DNA of 53,751 nt from Neelides folsomi (Eukaryota; Arthropoda; Collembola; Neelipleona; Neelidae), in NCBI GenBank assembly GCA_034687125.1, contig JAQGBZ010000403.1:1-53751 (forward strand), read 5' to 3'. Below are positions 10,740 to 22,800 of this stretch, in pieces (positions within the stretch are counted from its first letter, which is position 1; each line of letters opens with the position of its first letter). A program made the translations under genes and the position numbers. Under the pieces are notes generated by a model. That model was given only the letters and a program-made list of their open reading frames with translations, was not told where the DNA came from and made no database searches.

Positions 10740-13700
10740 TTAAGTCTTTCCTTTTGTGAATATGTAAATTGGTCTCTGAAAGCCTTTTGAATGATGTGAA
10801 GGTGGTCCAATCGCATCCTTATACTTAAACCCAACTTCATTGATGAGATAGTCACAGAATTTGTCCGGTTGAAATTTGATCTTTTGGTAGTTACTAAAGA
10901 TGGAGGGCTATAAATACAATTCAATTAGGAATTAAATAATTTGAATTTTAATGTTTAGTTGTGTCCGCGCTAAACGTCCTTTTTATAATTATATCTTTCT
11001 AACTTATATGTGTAAATAAAAATTTCTATGGCATATATAATACAACTATACTTTATTTGAGCCGGGAATACACGTGAGTTTGAACGAACCGCTAAAATAA
11101 TATAGAAAATGCTCAAGATGAGGTTTACATGGTAACTTGCACAAGCGTTTCCTGGACCCTACATAAGCATTTTCAACAATATTTTAGCGGTCCGTTCAAA
11201 CTCAAGTGTATTCCGGGCTCGAATAAAGTAACTGATAAAGTATAATAAGAATAATAACTATACCCAATTCACATTCAATCTTTACTTGAGCTTGAACAAA
11301 CCGTTGAATTATTTCCAGAGATGCGATTATAGTTAAACGATACTTTTAATTGTAGAGCATAAGAAATGAATTATTTTATAATTTTTACAATAATTATAAT
11401 CTTTTAATCAATATAAAATATATCAATTCTACTGTTGGACCAGGAAAAGTAAAACAGTTCGATTTATTTCAAATTTAATTATTCTTAACAACTATTAAAA
11501 TTTTAACTCTTAATTGACTGATATATAATTAACAATTTAAGAGTATGAATAATTATAATCTTACCTTTGCTTCAACTTGTTAAATTTAATCAAGATGTAA
11601 AGAATAAAATTATTCGTTATGTTGTGTTTATTGTGAGAAATAAGCTTTTTAAATATCCAAAACCATCATCTTTAATTCAACAAGTTGAAGCAGAGGTACG
11701 ATATAATTATTCATACTCTTAAATTGTTAATTAAATATCAGTCAACTTAAGAGTTAAAATTTTAATAGTTGTTAAGAATAATTAAATTGAAAATAAATCT
11801 AACTGTTTAACTTTTCCTAATCCGATAGTAAATAATGTTAAATTAACAGAATATAATTGAAATGCTTAAAGGTCAAAATTCTTTAAAACATTTAATTCAA
11901 ATCATTTTTTTATAAAGACTTTTATATAATTATTGTTTATATGTTTATTCATATATATGTGTTATAGTCTATTTTGTTACTACTTTTGTTATGTTGTTTA
12001 CAATTATTAAGAAGTAATTAAAAGTATAGATAAATGAAAGAGTTAAAAATTTTCAATTTTCTCCATAAAATTTGAGCAAATGTTTGAAGGTGCAAAATCT
12101 GGTTTGTGAGCCCCAATAAAAGTAACAAATAAAATCGTATCGCTGGAAATAATTAAGCGGTTTGTTCAAACTCACGTAAAGATATGATACATTACACATT
12201 TTCCCTGTGATTCCGGGTTTACTTGGATCAGCCGGTAGTAGTTTGTTTTAAATTCTAAATAGATTTTATATAAAAATCTCTATATTTTGTGCAGTGCCAT
12301 AAGAACCAAATTCATTTTGAATTGAATATTCTTTCACGAACTATTCGGAAAATCGGTACTGTTGAGTTTGAAATGCTCTGACAAGAGCATTATTGAAAAT
12401 GGTCAAATAAAAATTGTATTATTTTACTTAATTTTGGTAACTAAACTGATAAGCCCCAATTGAGCATTTTCAATTATGCTCTTGTTAGGGCATCTAAAAC
12501 TCATTGTCAACTGCACCGATTTTCCGAATAGAGATATAGTATTTCAATATCTTGAGTACCTAATTTGAGTTTATTTCATAGACAAAGTCAAAATCAAAAT
12601 AAAGCACTGACATAATGTGAATAAATACATTCTACATTTTAGATACGATTAGAACAAAATTGATCAAAAATTTAAAAAAATATTTAAAATATTTTTGAAA
12701 ACGAGTTTAAAACCTGTTAACTTATCTTTATAGCTTTGTTATTTTACGCGAGCGACGTAAACTAACTTCAGATTCGTAATTAGCATAGTCGAATTAGTAA
12801 AAAAACACTCAATTTACATTTAATATCGCGCGTCCCCACATTGTTAAATTATTCCTAATCCAACAGTATCTTACAAGTACACGCAAAATGTATAAATTCT
12901 ATAAATATATAAAAAATGAATCAATCAGAAACTTACAGTTAGCTTCTTTTTTCTTTTGTACGAACTCCAAGGCTGCGGTTCCAAAATGAGAATGCCTCCA
13001 GGTCTCAAGTTGAGAAAAGTTCGGCGAAAAAACCTTTTAAGTCCATCGTCTCCATTATTTAGGTGAATCCATTTTGTAATACTAAGGCATAGAATCACAT
13101 CGTATTCCTCTTTCATGTTGCCAAGCATTTCATCCGTTTCCAATACGTAGTTTTCCTTTTGTTATAAAAAAGTGATAGATTAGTCATTGGGTCATTGTCA
13201 TTATTATATAAGAGCACCTGGAGTAAATAAAGATATTTATGTAAAAAATCAAGGATGGTAAAATATTCAAAAATAACAAAATTTCCATGAATTTCCCTAT
13301 GATTTTCATTATTCCCTAGGTGCTCTTATATAATAATGACAATTGTATTATTTTGATTTGATTGTAATTTGATTTACCTTTTTAAACATTACATTGTATG
13401 GAAATGATCTGGTTTCTTCTTGCTTTTTCGGATCGGGTAGAGAGGTTTCTAATAGATGAAGTGAGCCAAATATTGTAGGGAAGCTTTGTGGAAAACATAC
13501 GGACTCAACTACTCCTTTTTTCTCATTATTTGCCACATAGTGTTTCGTGTTCCTCCTAGCTATTTGCACTAGATACTCGTCAATGTCGATTCCACAGATC
13601 TTGCTTGGTTCGAAGTCACGGCCGACTGTGAGGGTTATATGTCCAACATTGCATCCTATGTCAAGGATATTTTTCCCTTTGAACCATTTTTTATTAAATG

Positions 13701-14850
13701 CTCGAAGTCTTGGGTCTTCTTGAGCTGATGAATTTCGATATCCGTAGTATCTATTGTAATTCCCATATTGATATTTTTTATCGTTGTCACGATATCTTTT
13801 TTGAACTGGGTATACGTAATTCCGTGCATCGATTTCTTTCCACTTTTCTTCTTTATTCAGAGTTTCGATAATATTTGTTTTTTCTTCAACCTCGAAATCA
13901 CGGGAGAGTGCAGTGAATGTGGATGCCTGTTGTGATTTTTCAATGCTCATTCTTTCATTTTTCTTCTCTTGGGGTTGAGCGACTGGCCCTCCGTAATATC
14001 TCCAGGCATTCTGGGGAATTACGGGGCTAACAATTGGGTCCGCCCAATATCTTCTTTTTTGAGTGTTGAGAGTAAGAGAAGTTCGTGGATTTTCATTGCA
14101 CATTGCTTCATCAATTTTCGTAGGAGGTAGGGCTGTAGGCGATGGCGGAAGTGGCGGAGGAACAGGAATCGGATCAGTGGCTTCGGATTCGGATTGTGAT
14201 GGCTCATTCAAGCTGCATTCACTGTCTGTTCGCCGCCTCCCAGCTCTCTTTTTACCTCTCCTTGTTCTCGCTGTGTTTTTGGGAACTCCGGCAATGAGTT
14301 CTTCGGGATTATGAGGCGTGCTGCATTGGAGACCAAGTGGATCTTCTGGATTTTTAGGTATAAGGACCGGGATTTCTCCCTGGCGGTGAGGTGGGACAGG
14401 TGTGGGAGATGACTTAGGAGTATCCTTATTCAGAGCCTCGTTTACCTTCTCGTCCTTAAGACTGGCAAGGTTCAGGGGATCACGGTAGTTTCCACCAAGG
14501 AGAAAAATAGATGGATGGAAATGTCCCCTCCGTGATCGCATAAAAAACCTTTGTTTCTTTGTGATGCTGTTTGGAAAATATTCTTGATCTCCAGCTCTGT
14601 TGTTAGTCGACTTTTTCCTTTTCCTTCCACTCCCATGAGATTTAATAAAATTTTGCTGGTCCTTGGGAGTAAGAATCGGCTGGTTTCCATCACCTTTAAT
14701 GGGGTCTTCGGGTTCAAAAACATCGTTTTCTTTCTCTTCCACTGCTCTAGGTGGATCGATAGGAGATTTGAGTGGAGACACGTGGGTGCGTAAAATCGTC
14801 TCAGTCTCTTCTTCTACTCCGGATTTCAAAATTTCCCGCACTGTCGTCAT
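10740..14850 (-). CDS. MEPCE: 7SK snRNA methylphosphate capping enzyme (MePCE/Bin3 family), complete, 3 exons
   Basis: Exons 13378-14850 (491 codons), 12937-13155 (73) and 10740-10907 (55 plus stop) join in phase 0 with gtaaat/aaaag and gtaagt/tatag splice sites, giving 619 aa. The family adds a methyl group from S-adenosylmethionine to the 5' gamma-phosphate of 7SK RNA and holds the 7SK RNP in the nucleus. Visible features are a long basic, disordered N-terminus with the conserved [15 protein letters not shown] block (about residue 117) and an SAM motif [11 protein letters not shown] (394-403). The acidic strand-2 motif GIDID lies near 420. Then come [19 protein letters not shown] (exon 2), [17 protein letters not shown] and a C-terminal GFQRPIYIF (exon 3). 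All Bin3-domain parts are present, so the enzyme looks functional. The start ATG at 14850 follows a leader with an upstream ORF. Confidence 0.95.
11060..11224. mobile_element. Palindromic MITE (family B) in MePCE intron 2
   Basis: Inverted arms are cgggaatacacgtgagtttg at the left and the inverse of caaactcaagtgtattccgg at the right. Inside is ggtaacttgcacaagcgttt, which recurs in a second family member at 45968-46118. Confidence 0.75.
11280..12181. mobile_element. MITE of family A, about 900 bp, with a nested MITE
   Basis: The arms ctttacttgagcttgaacaa and, inverted, ttgttcaaactcacgtaaag continue through attatttccag.gatacgat. This matches the family at 1629-2150 and 21557-21880. A second palindromic element occupies 11430-11832. 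It lies in MePCE intron 2. Confidence 0.75.
11430..11832. mobile_element. Nested palindromic MITE, about 400 bp
   Basis: Arms of about 150 bp each: ttggaccaggaaaagtaaaa at the left pairs with the inverse of tttaacttttcctaatccga at the right. Pairing continues through the tcttaacaactattaaaatt region and gagtatgaataattat. No frame was seen. Confidence 0.75.
12341..12531. mobile_element. Short palindromic MITE in MePCE intron 2
   Basis: ctattcggaaaatcggt at 12341 pairs with accgattttccgaatag ending at 12531. The arms extend through the gctctgacaagagcat region and its inverse. Just outside is the recurrent tgtgcagtgccataagaacc motif. Confidence 0.75.
12733..12843. repeat. Dispersed repeat, second copy at 32177-32283
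   Basis: Both copies share tttgttattttac/g, taacttcagattcgtaatt and aaaaacactc followed by ttaatatcg and ccacatt, in the same order and spacing. This copy lies within MePCE intron 2 and the other upstream of KIF19. Confidence 0.75.
13194..13343. mobile_element. 150-bp MITE in MePCE intron 1
   Basis: attgtcattattatataaga at the left is repeated in inverse at the right end (tcttatataataatgacaat), with gcacct continuing the arm. It fills most of the 222-bp intron. Confidence 0.8.
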
Positions 14851-15120
14851 TTCCTCTGGCTATTTACCTTAATTAACACAAATTGACCTCTCTGACCTTA
14901 TTAGGAAGGCTAGTGTGAACTCGGAGTTTGTAGAATAAATCTGGGTAACATTTTGGCAAGGTTGATACAGGGTGGGAGGTCTCTGTATTTCTGGCGAGGC
15001 TCCGAAAGTCGCGTAGATGTTTGATGTTGGAGTTTTGGGCCCGTAATGGATGTATGGCTACTTTTTTGCTCTCCATTTCCAATCACATCAGCATTTCAGT
15101 ATAGAATATCAGCACAGAAT
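14851..15120 (-). promoter_or_regulatory. Putative MePCE leader with a 67-codon upstream ORF
   Basis: Upstream of the MePCE start the sequence stays comparatively GC-rich. ATG 15076 opens a frame ending at 14873, 22 bases before the MePCE ATG. A transcribed leader is my inference. If it is one, the uORF could lower MePCE translation. The uORF peptide has no recognised relatives. Confidence 0.35.
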
Positions 15121-15318
15121 AGGAATAGTCCCAGCCCTTCACACCCAACACTAGAGTCAACATGGCGAAACGCCCCCTAGTCAAATAATTCTTCTTTCAC
15201 TCGTCAGGTGCCTCAGACAATCCTTCTTTTTATGATTAAACATCTACTATCAGATATCATACCAAATTATGTGTCTTATTGCCTATGTATTGGTCTTATG
15301 CAAGATTCTTTACTGGGA

Positions 15319-16355
15319 AAGTCGGGGATCTCCGTTGACCTTTTTTTAAATTTACAGTTTTTCCTCGCAGATAACACATAAAAACATAACTATAGAAATC
15401 TATTATAAAATATAGTGCATTATGCTAATTTTAATTTTGAGAAAGCGGGGTAACGAATGCAAATAATATGTACCCTAAGCTTTTTTACATTGGATTGCTA
15501 TGTAATATTATTACCAGAGCTGTGCAAAGGGTGAGGCGAGTGGGGGGGCCGCCTAGGACTTTTAAGCTCGAAGGGCCTTTTTTTCAAGTTGGCCTTTACA
15601 CTAGATATTATGGGTTTTTGAAATCCAACAATGTAAATATCTTGGAGAAAAATAAATTGTCAAACATAAAAATTAAAAACTTATCCTGGGTATATATGCC
15701 TATGTCTATAAAATTATTAATAGAAAAACATTTATAAAAATTCATACGGAATAATAGAATAAATGTTATCCATTCTGCTTCGTCTTTCTTTGTAGCATAA
15801 AAGTAACTTCACTAACTATACTCTATTTCAAAACTTTATTTCTTTACGCAAACTCTAAACTTTCCGCAAAGAATTTCCTTAACAATACATGTAAAATTTT
15901 TGCAGAAATTTTGAACTCAGGGTATAGATATAGATGTAGATATAGGATAGGATATAGATATAATGATAAACAATCTCCCGGCCCCCGATATTTCTAAATT
16001 GGTATATTATTTAAAATAGAATTTTTTTTTTAATTTTCAGGAAAATTCTCATTTTCTTTTGATTTTTAGTCTGATTCTAAAAAATACACATTATATTTTA
16101 ATTATAATTAAAAGGGGCCTTTTATTTACCCCTCGCCCCAGGCCTTTAGGTAAAAAATATTTCCACGGCACGGCCCTGATTATTACATTATACTTCATTA
16201 TAGTTATTGTCCGCGCAGCATACCATTGGCTGACCTTTTTTTATTTCCAAAATTTACAATGTTTCCTCGAAGGTAAAAATTGTAATTAACTATTAGTTCT
16301 AAAGAAACCATTTTAGAGAAAAAAGGTCATCGGAGATCCCTGACTTTGCCTATAC
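15319..16355. mobile_element. TIR element (family C), about 1 kb
   Basis: aaagtcggggatctccgttg at the left pairs with the inverse of atcggagatccctgacttt at the right, continuing through the poly-T/poly-A ggtca borders. Related ends lie at 16793-16830 and 37469-37853, and a partial version in the duplicated 1.4-kb segment. Open frames at 15468 and 16059 have low-complexity translation and are not supported. An imperfect tatagatataga microsatellite is at 15930-15965. Confidence 0.6.
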
Positions 16356-16359
16356 ATTG

Positions 16360-18420
16360 GTAGCATAGGGAATATAATCAATTAATTTTTTGAACTATTT
16401 GAGTAAAAACAAAAATTATCATTTTCGATTTGTTTTTGACCGATTCCCTAGTTATTTTTGTATAGTTATGACTATTGAGTAGTATCAGTATCAGTGAGAC
16501 AAATAAATTTTCTTTATTTTTAAAATCAAAGGCTTGCAATAGTTAACTTTTTATATTTTTCCTGAAATACCCTGACCATATTACATATGCATGATAGGAA
16601 AGTTTCAACGGTTAGGAATGCCGCTGCCTAAATACTTCCCTTGAGACAAAATCTCAGGGTCCCCGACCTAAAAGGGCCCTGAGGATTTTCGAATTTTGTT
16701 GTAGATATTATTGAGTTGTGAAACAAATATTAACACTAGATAAAATTAAATATTTATTTGAGATAGCTATGCAATACAAACATCTACTACTGTCCAAGTA
16801 GTGGTTCTCCGTTGACTTTTTTCTCTAAAATGGTTTCAAGTAACTATTATAAATTATAATCTAATAAGATTACATAGCAATCTAATGTAAAAAAAACTTA
16901 CATGTTATTTGCCTTCGTTACTCTGCCGTTTTCTCAAAATTAAAATTAGCAAAATTCACTACCTATATTTCATAATAGATTTCTATAGTCATGCTTAGTT
17001 ATAGTCTACACCTACACAATTTTTTTCCAACTGTTTTTTATACAGTAGGGTTTTATCTTTGCATTAATTCAATTAAAAGTAACATCAAACTAAAATTCAA
17101 AATCGTATCGCTGGAAATAATCTATTTGGCTCTCCCGATACTTACAAGTAAATAAAATATTTAGAAACAAGAAGCTCAATGATGTCATTTCTCAATATTT
17201 TATTATCATCAGATTTTATTCATAATTACAAGATCACATTAAGAAAATAAAAGTTAATACGATGAATATTCAATTCAGATTGAACTAGCTTCTTATGGGG
17301 GTGCACCTGTAGTTTGTTTGAAATTAAAAATATATTTGTAGAGATTTTTATATAAAATCGTTTTTAATTTCAAAAAAACTATAGATATTTTGTCCAGTGC
17401 CATTAGAACCAAGTTTACTATGAATTGAATATTCATATTATAAAGAAGTGTATTTTAGATACGTTTGCTATTTTTGTTAATAGTAACTCAGACATAATGT
17501 TTAATGTACAAGGTGGCCCAGAGTTGACGCTCTTTTTTCATAATCAGCCATATATTATTGAAAATATTAATCAAATTTTCTTACAATCAGCTCTTATATT
17601 TTTATGCATCTTAAAATAAGAAGTGATTTGAAATAAGAAATAATTTGTGCTTTAAATATCATTAGCTTCAATAAACTTCTTCAGCCTAGCATGCTCTTTA
17701 CGCATAACACGGGTGTTTGTTTAAAGACGTCTGATAGAGTTAATGGGGCTTTTGGCTTCTCATTTATCTTAAAAGCGTCAATGACTTAATAATTTCATTA
17801 ACATGATAATTTAATTTGTTTAAAAAGCGGTGCTGGTTTTTAATTTATTAATTCAAAAAAGGAAAAACGAGAAATTTAAATTTTCCCACTGCACTGAGAA
17901 GCGACTGTCGTTTATCAATTCTGTTACAGTTTAATCAATTCTGCTTATTGTTTGATTCATGATAAAGGAATGGATTCTTTATGAAATTCGGATATTAATA
18001 GATTTTCATCTTTGTTCATTTAAAAGCTAAGATCAATTTAAAAGTGCTAACTTGTATTATATAAGAGCCACTTGTATTACAAATATGTTTTATTATATGT
18101 TAATGTTTTAGCAAATATGATTATACTTAATCTTTAATTCATGTGAAAATAGATGAAATAATTAATTTTAATGCTAAATACCTCATCTTATGTTATATAT
18201 AACGGGAACCGATATTACTAAAATTCAAGCGAGAAAGATTTAAATTTTTCAATACTAAATAGTGTATATAATTTCGAACATATTTTTTACATTACATACT
18301 TATTAGATGATGGATTTTGGGTACATGTTTATATAAATATTTTGCAAAATTCCACACATGAACTTCTTAGCCTTGCCTAATAGGGTTTGTGAAAATGAAA
18401 ACCAATCTTCAAATTTGCTA
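16360..18420. other. Intergenic, fragments of repeats only
   Basis: Contains a family-C fragment (16793-17010), a family-A half (about 17040-17130, with atcgtatcgctggaaataat) and the gtgccattagaacc motif at about 17398. A mariner end (aaggtggcccagagttgacg) begins at 17510. Similar gggaa...gattccct blocks occur at 16369-16455, 22210-22300 and 36276-36362. No gene was recognised. Confidence 0.45.
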
Positions 18421-18423
18421 TTA

Positions 18424-18575
18424 TCTATACTCTATTCCATTTGAGAAGATTATTGAGAATTGAATCATGTTACTTGACAAGTCATTAGAAATTCAAATAA
18501 ACCGATTTATTTGCCGTAGAAATTATTTGCGGGTGACACGACATTCGATAATCTTCTCAAGTGGAATAGAGTATA
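18424..18575. mobile_element. Short MITE
   Basis: ctatactctattccatttga and the inverse tcaagtggaatagagtatag border about 150 bp; agaagattatt pairs with gataatcttct. The 77-aa open frame across it is not supported. Confidence 0.7.
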
Positions 18576-19700
18576 GTTTGGAAATGTTTAATGTTTTGCG
18601 CATTTTGCCCACCTCTCATTTCTGGGCCAAAACAAAACCTCTTGTTGGTCCAGCATCTTGGCCCACAACTCACCAGCATTTTTTTCAAAATCCCGCTTGA
18701 ATCTTCCTTATGATAAACATGGGATTTCCAAATCCCATGGAGATTTAGGAAATTATTTAATGCCTTCTTCAAACTAGACCATATTCAGACGTTACGTAGT
18801 TAAGGGGAGATTAAGATATGGGACCCAACCGATGAAAAAAATTAGAATTTCAAATGATTTCAAATAGCATAAATTTAATATTCCAATCAGGAAGAGGATG
18901 GAACCTTCTGACTCCTACATATGTTAACCAGAGCTACGTTCAATAGTCCTTGACTCATCCTTATGGATGTGCCAGTGCCAAGTCAAATCTAGTGAATTGT
19001 CTCATGAGGCGAGCTTCCACGCTTTCTTCTCATCTATCCAAAGTTCAAATTTCTTTCTAAATAAATTAAATTAACAATTAATAAATCATTAATTTTCATA
19101 AAAAATGCACAAATTAATTGTAGATTTCAATTCAAAGAGTTGAAAAGGACTGATAATTAATTGTCACTCTATGTCATGTAACATGTATTTTTTATTTTTA
19201 CCAATAATTTTTTATAAGACTTACATGAGTTTTATTAGGAATTATTAAATTTAAAAAACTTAAAAACGGTGCAGTTCTAGCCTAGATAGCGAATTCTAGG
19301 CTAAACACATCATTGGGAATTGCACATTCATTAAAATTAATATATTTAAGATCAAACCTGAATCCTAACATGGAATGGACCTAAAATATTGAGATATTTT
19401 TAAATAATTTTGAGATTTTAACAATTAAAATGTTACTTTACAACTTTTAAGAATATATTTGGGCCAATGGAGTACCCCTGTTAGATCCGCTACTTAACTT
19501 ATACTTTTATACCTATTTGTCTTTTGTTCTATAACTCTATAAAAGCTAAATGGTATTAATTAATAGTCCTTCTCTTTTCATGCCTATAATAGTGAAACAC
19601 AATGTGCAAGTACTTTTAAGTAATACATTATAACCAGAAGAAATGATAGTGATAAGTGATATCCCTTGGTTAAGTAGGTATTAAAGTACACATAATTTAA
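18576..19700. other. Intergenic, AT-rich, no gene recognised
   Basis: Includes a small hairpin, gcctagatagcgaattctaggc-like, near 19281-19302. Nothing coding could be supported. Confidence 0.4.
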
Positions 19701-19806
19701 TTAAAATGTCCCTTATTTTGAAATGAGCACTTTATTGTTAATAATTTTCCTATCATCGATGATCATCTAGCCGAACCCTCGCGCCAAAATAAAGGACATT
19801 TTAAAT
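19701..19806. mobile_element. Short MITE at the 3' flank of KIF19
   Basis: attaaaatgtcccttatttt pairs with aaaataaaggacattttaaa. It lies just beyond the KIF19 stop and supplies an AATAAA on the minus strand near 19732 that could serve as a poly(A) signal. Confidence 0.65.
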
Positions 19807-19854
19807 ATAAAAGATACTTTAATTATATTTCCGATTTTATAGCAGAATATCAAA

Positions 19855-22800
19855 TTATAATGGTAAATGAGATGGGCTATTTGTCTGCTGAGATATGGGT
19901 TTCCCCTTCGAAGAAGGATTTTGGTTCGGATTTGTTTCTAATATTTGAATCTCTTCTTCCTCACTTCCTGAATTTTTGTAGTTAGGTGGAAGTAGTTGTT
20001 GAGTCGGTCTGGGTTGTCTAAAATCCGAATATTTAGTTGTTAGTGTATTTGACGTGAGTAAAGGTAAATGATTGTTCTTGAATGTATTCGGTCCAGGAGG
20101 AGGATGAATATCACATTTGACATGATTAATTGACAAATATTCGGTTGAATTAGGCGGTTTCAATGGTGGTAAAAAGGCTGGAATGTCCCTCGGAGTCACA
20201 TTTTCAGTAACCCCCTTTTTACCTGAAATAGCTTTTAAATAAAAAATGGTTATCAATGACCTTGACGAATATCAATACATTGGGAATAATATTAAAAATG
20301 TGTGCCATTTACTAACAATAGGTTGCCCGCAGTGTCGCACACCTCTCAACGCTGCGCCTATATTTAAAAGTTGCAGGTTTTGTTAATTACAATACTTACT
20401 AATTAAGGTAGGCATGTAGCTCGCCCACCTCAGAACCAAATCTATTTTAAAAGGATTAACTTTAAACTCAAACTCGCAACTCTCAAGGAGTTTTAGTTTA
20501 TCCAATGCAATGCTGAAGGTTTATCAATATTCAATAAAATTATGAACAGATTTAATGAAAATGAATTCTTTGTTAAATTTTACCAATTATTGAGGATATT
20601 TTAAATCAACAATGCTTCCTCGTCCTTTCCCTCTTACAAATATTTTTGGCGTTTCGGCATTCACATTTTTTTAAATGCCTTTACACGATTTAAGCTTATT
20701 GATTATAGTTTGTATTGCAAGCTCTGGATGACGTTTCATAAATCCTTGAAGCCACTAAAATTAAATTAGAATTATTTAGTAAAGGAAAGAAAATTTTCTA
20801 TAAAGTGAATTATTAAGATTTATAATATAAAATTACTTTATTTCCTGCTAATTCATTATTGTTATCAAACGGATGCTTAATTCCATTTTTTCGGCTAATC
20901 AAATGCTAGTGAGAGTAAATCTCTTGTCATCCCATAGAATTTTTCGCACATAATTTTCAAGTGATCTACTAAACATTTTTCTTGTTCGATATTGAATATT
21001 GGACGACCTTTATATGCTTCAATTGGGACTTCATTTTTAATCTTTGTAAAGATCTTGCTGAAATATTAAATGCTTTCGCGGCCTGTCTTTGTGACATACC
21101 ATTTTGGACAGCGTCAATCACATTATTATAAAGTTGTATTCTTTTATAACGTTCTTCCATACTATTAAACTTTAAAATGGTCTTAATAAAACTTAGTTTC
21201 ACTATAATTTTTTAATTTGAATATTGCATTATCACTTCATTATCACTTCACATATATATAAAGAAACATAATCACTTCAGTTCTGGTGAAAAAAGACTTT
21301 AGTGAGTAATGTAATAAACCTTTAGCATTGCATTGGATAAACTAAAACTATGAGAGTTGCGAGTTTGAGTTTAAAGTTAATCCTTTTAAAATAGATTTGT
21401 TTCTGAGATAGGCGAGCTACCTAACCACCTTAATTAGTAAGTGCTATGTAATTAACAAAACCTGCAACTTTTAAGTATAGGCGCGGCGTTGAGAAGTTTG
21501 CAGCACTGCGTGCAACCTATTGTTATATTCATTATAGTGAACATTTTAAAATTTATTTTGTTTGAACAAACCGCGCAATTATTTCCAGCGATACGAATTT
21601 AGTTAAACGTTACTTTCAATTCTAGTATTGCATATGAAATGAATTGTTTAATAATTTAGATTAGAATAATTTAAAAAAATAAATTTCTTAAACAAAGCTA
21701 AATTAACCGAATATTAGTGAAATGTTTAAGGATCGAAATTCTTTAATAGATTTAATTCAAATCTTTTTCTTATAATGGCTTTTACATATTTTGAATTTTA
21801 TCTCTGCATTAATACAACTAAAATAACAGCAAATTAAATTCGTATCGCTGGAAATAATTACGCGGTTGGTTCAAACTCACGTAAAGATTTAATGCGAATT
21901 GGGTATAATTGACAATTAATTTATGCATAGTTGTATAGAATATCCAATAGAAATTTTTATTCGGAAGTTGTAGAGTTAAATTAAAAAGGTCAGCCAATGG
22001 TATGCTGCAAGGACAATAAATTGGAGCTTTCCTATTTAAATGGGAAAACACTAACTTTTAGAAATCATACAAATCAATAAAATAAACTTTCTCTCTTATG
22101 AGACTTGTGAGACAATCAACGTCAATATAGGATTTGTAAAATTCAATTATTTACTATTTATATACAAGTCACATTTTATTATTTATTAGATGGTATCCTG
22201 CATTTGATAACATGGGGAAACAATTATTTATTTTTTTAACTATTCGAGTATTCAAAAAATATCATATTTGTCATATGTTAAATCGATTCCCTAATAATGT
22301 AGGATATATAATATTTGTTCAAAGATAGTTAAATAAATTTCGATTTCTTTGCTTCTCCTTAAACACAACAAGGCGTTCAATATCACACTTCTAGGAGTTC
22401 ATTCGTTGATGCGCAGTTGAGGTCTATTTGGAAGCCTTATACAGTGCACTTTTTCAATATGCACGTATCGTAACATTTTATGCTCCCTTTTTATTTCCAA
22501 AATTTCCAATATTTCCTTGAAGATAAAAATTAACTATTAGTTCTATAGAAATCTGTAAAGATTGTATTATTTTCTACTTGCTTCATAAAGGAGAAAACAT
22601 GGTAAAATGTTGATTTTTAAAAAGGTCAGCTAATGTTATGATGCTCAGACAATAGTACAAAATATTAATAAAAGCAAAAGGTAAAGAATTAAAGAACCTA
22701 CCACTTATATAATGTCTCTGCCTATGAATGATAGCTTCTCCTAATGCTTTTTGTCGCAAGCATCTGAGGAGAAGAGCCCCTCGTCGTTTTAATTCTGATT

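Noticed and set aside
14063..14872. Plus-strand open frames opposite MePCE exon 1
   Set aside because: They are antisense shadows of a well-supported coding exon.
22583..22701. Continuation of the KIF19 stalk frame past 22702 into [10 protein letters not shown]
   Set aside because: A gtaggt donor at 22696-22701 in phase 1 joins cleanly to the acceptor at 20223. The read-through tail is hydrophobic, AT-rich intron translation.
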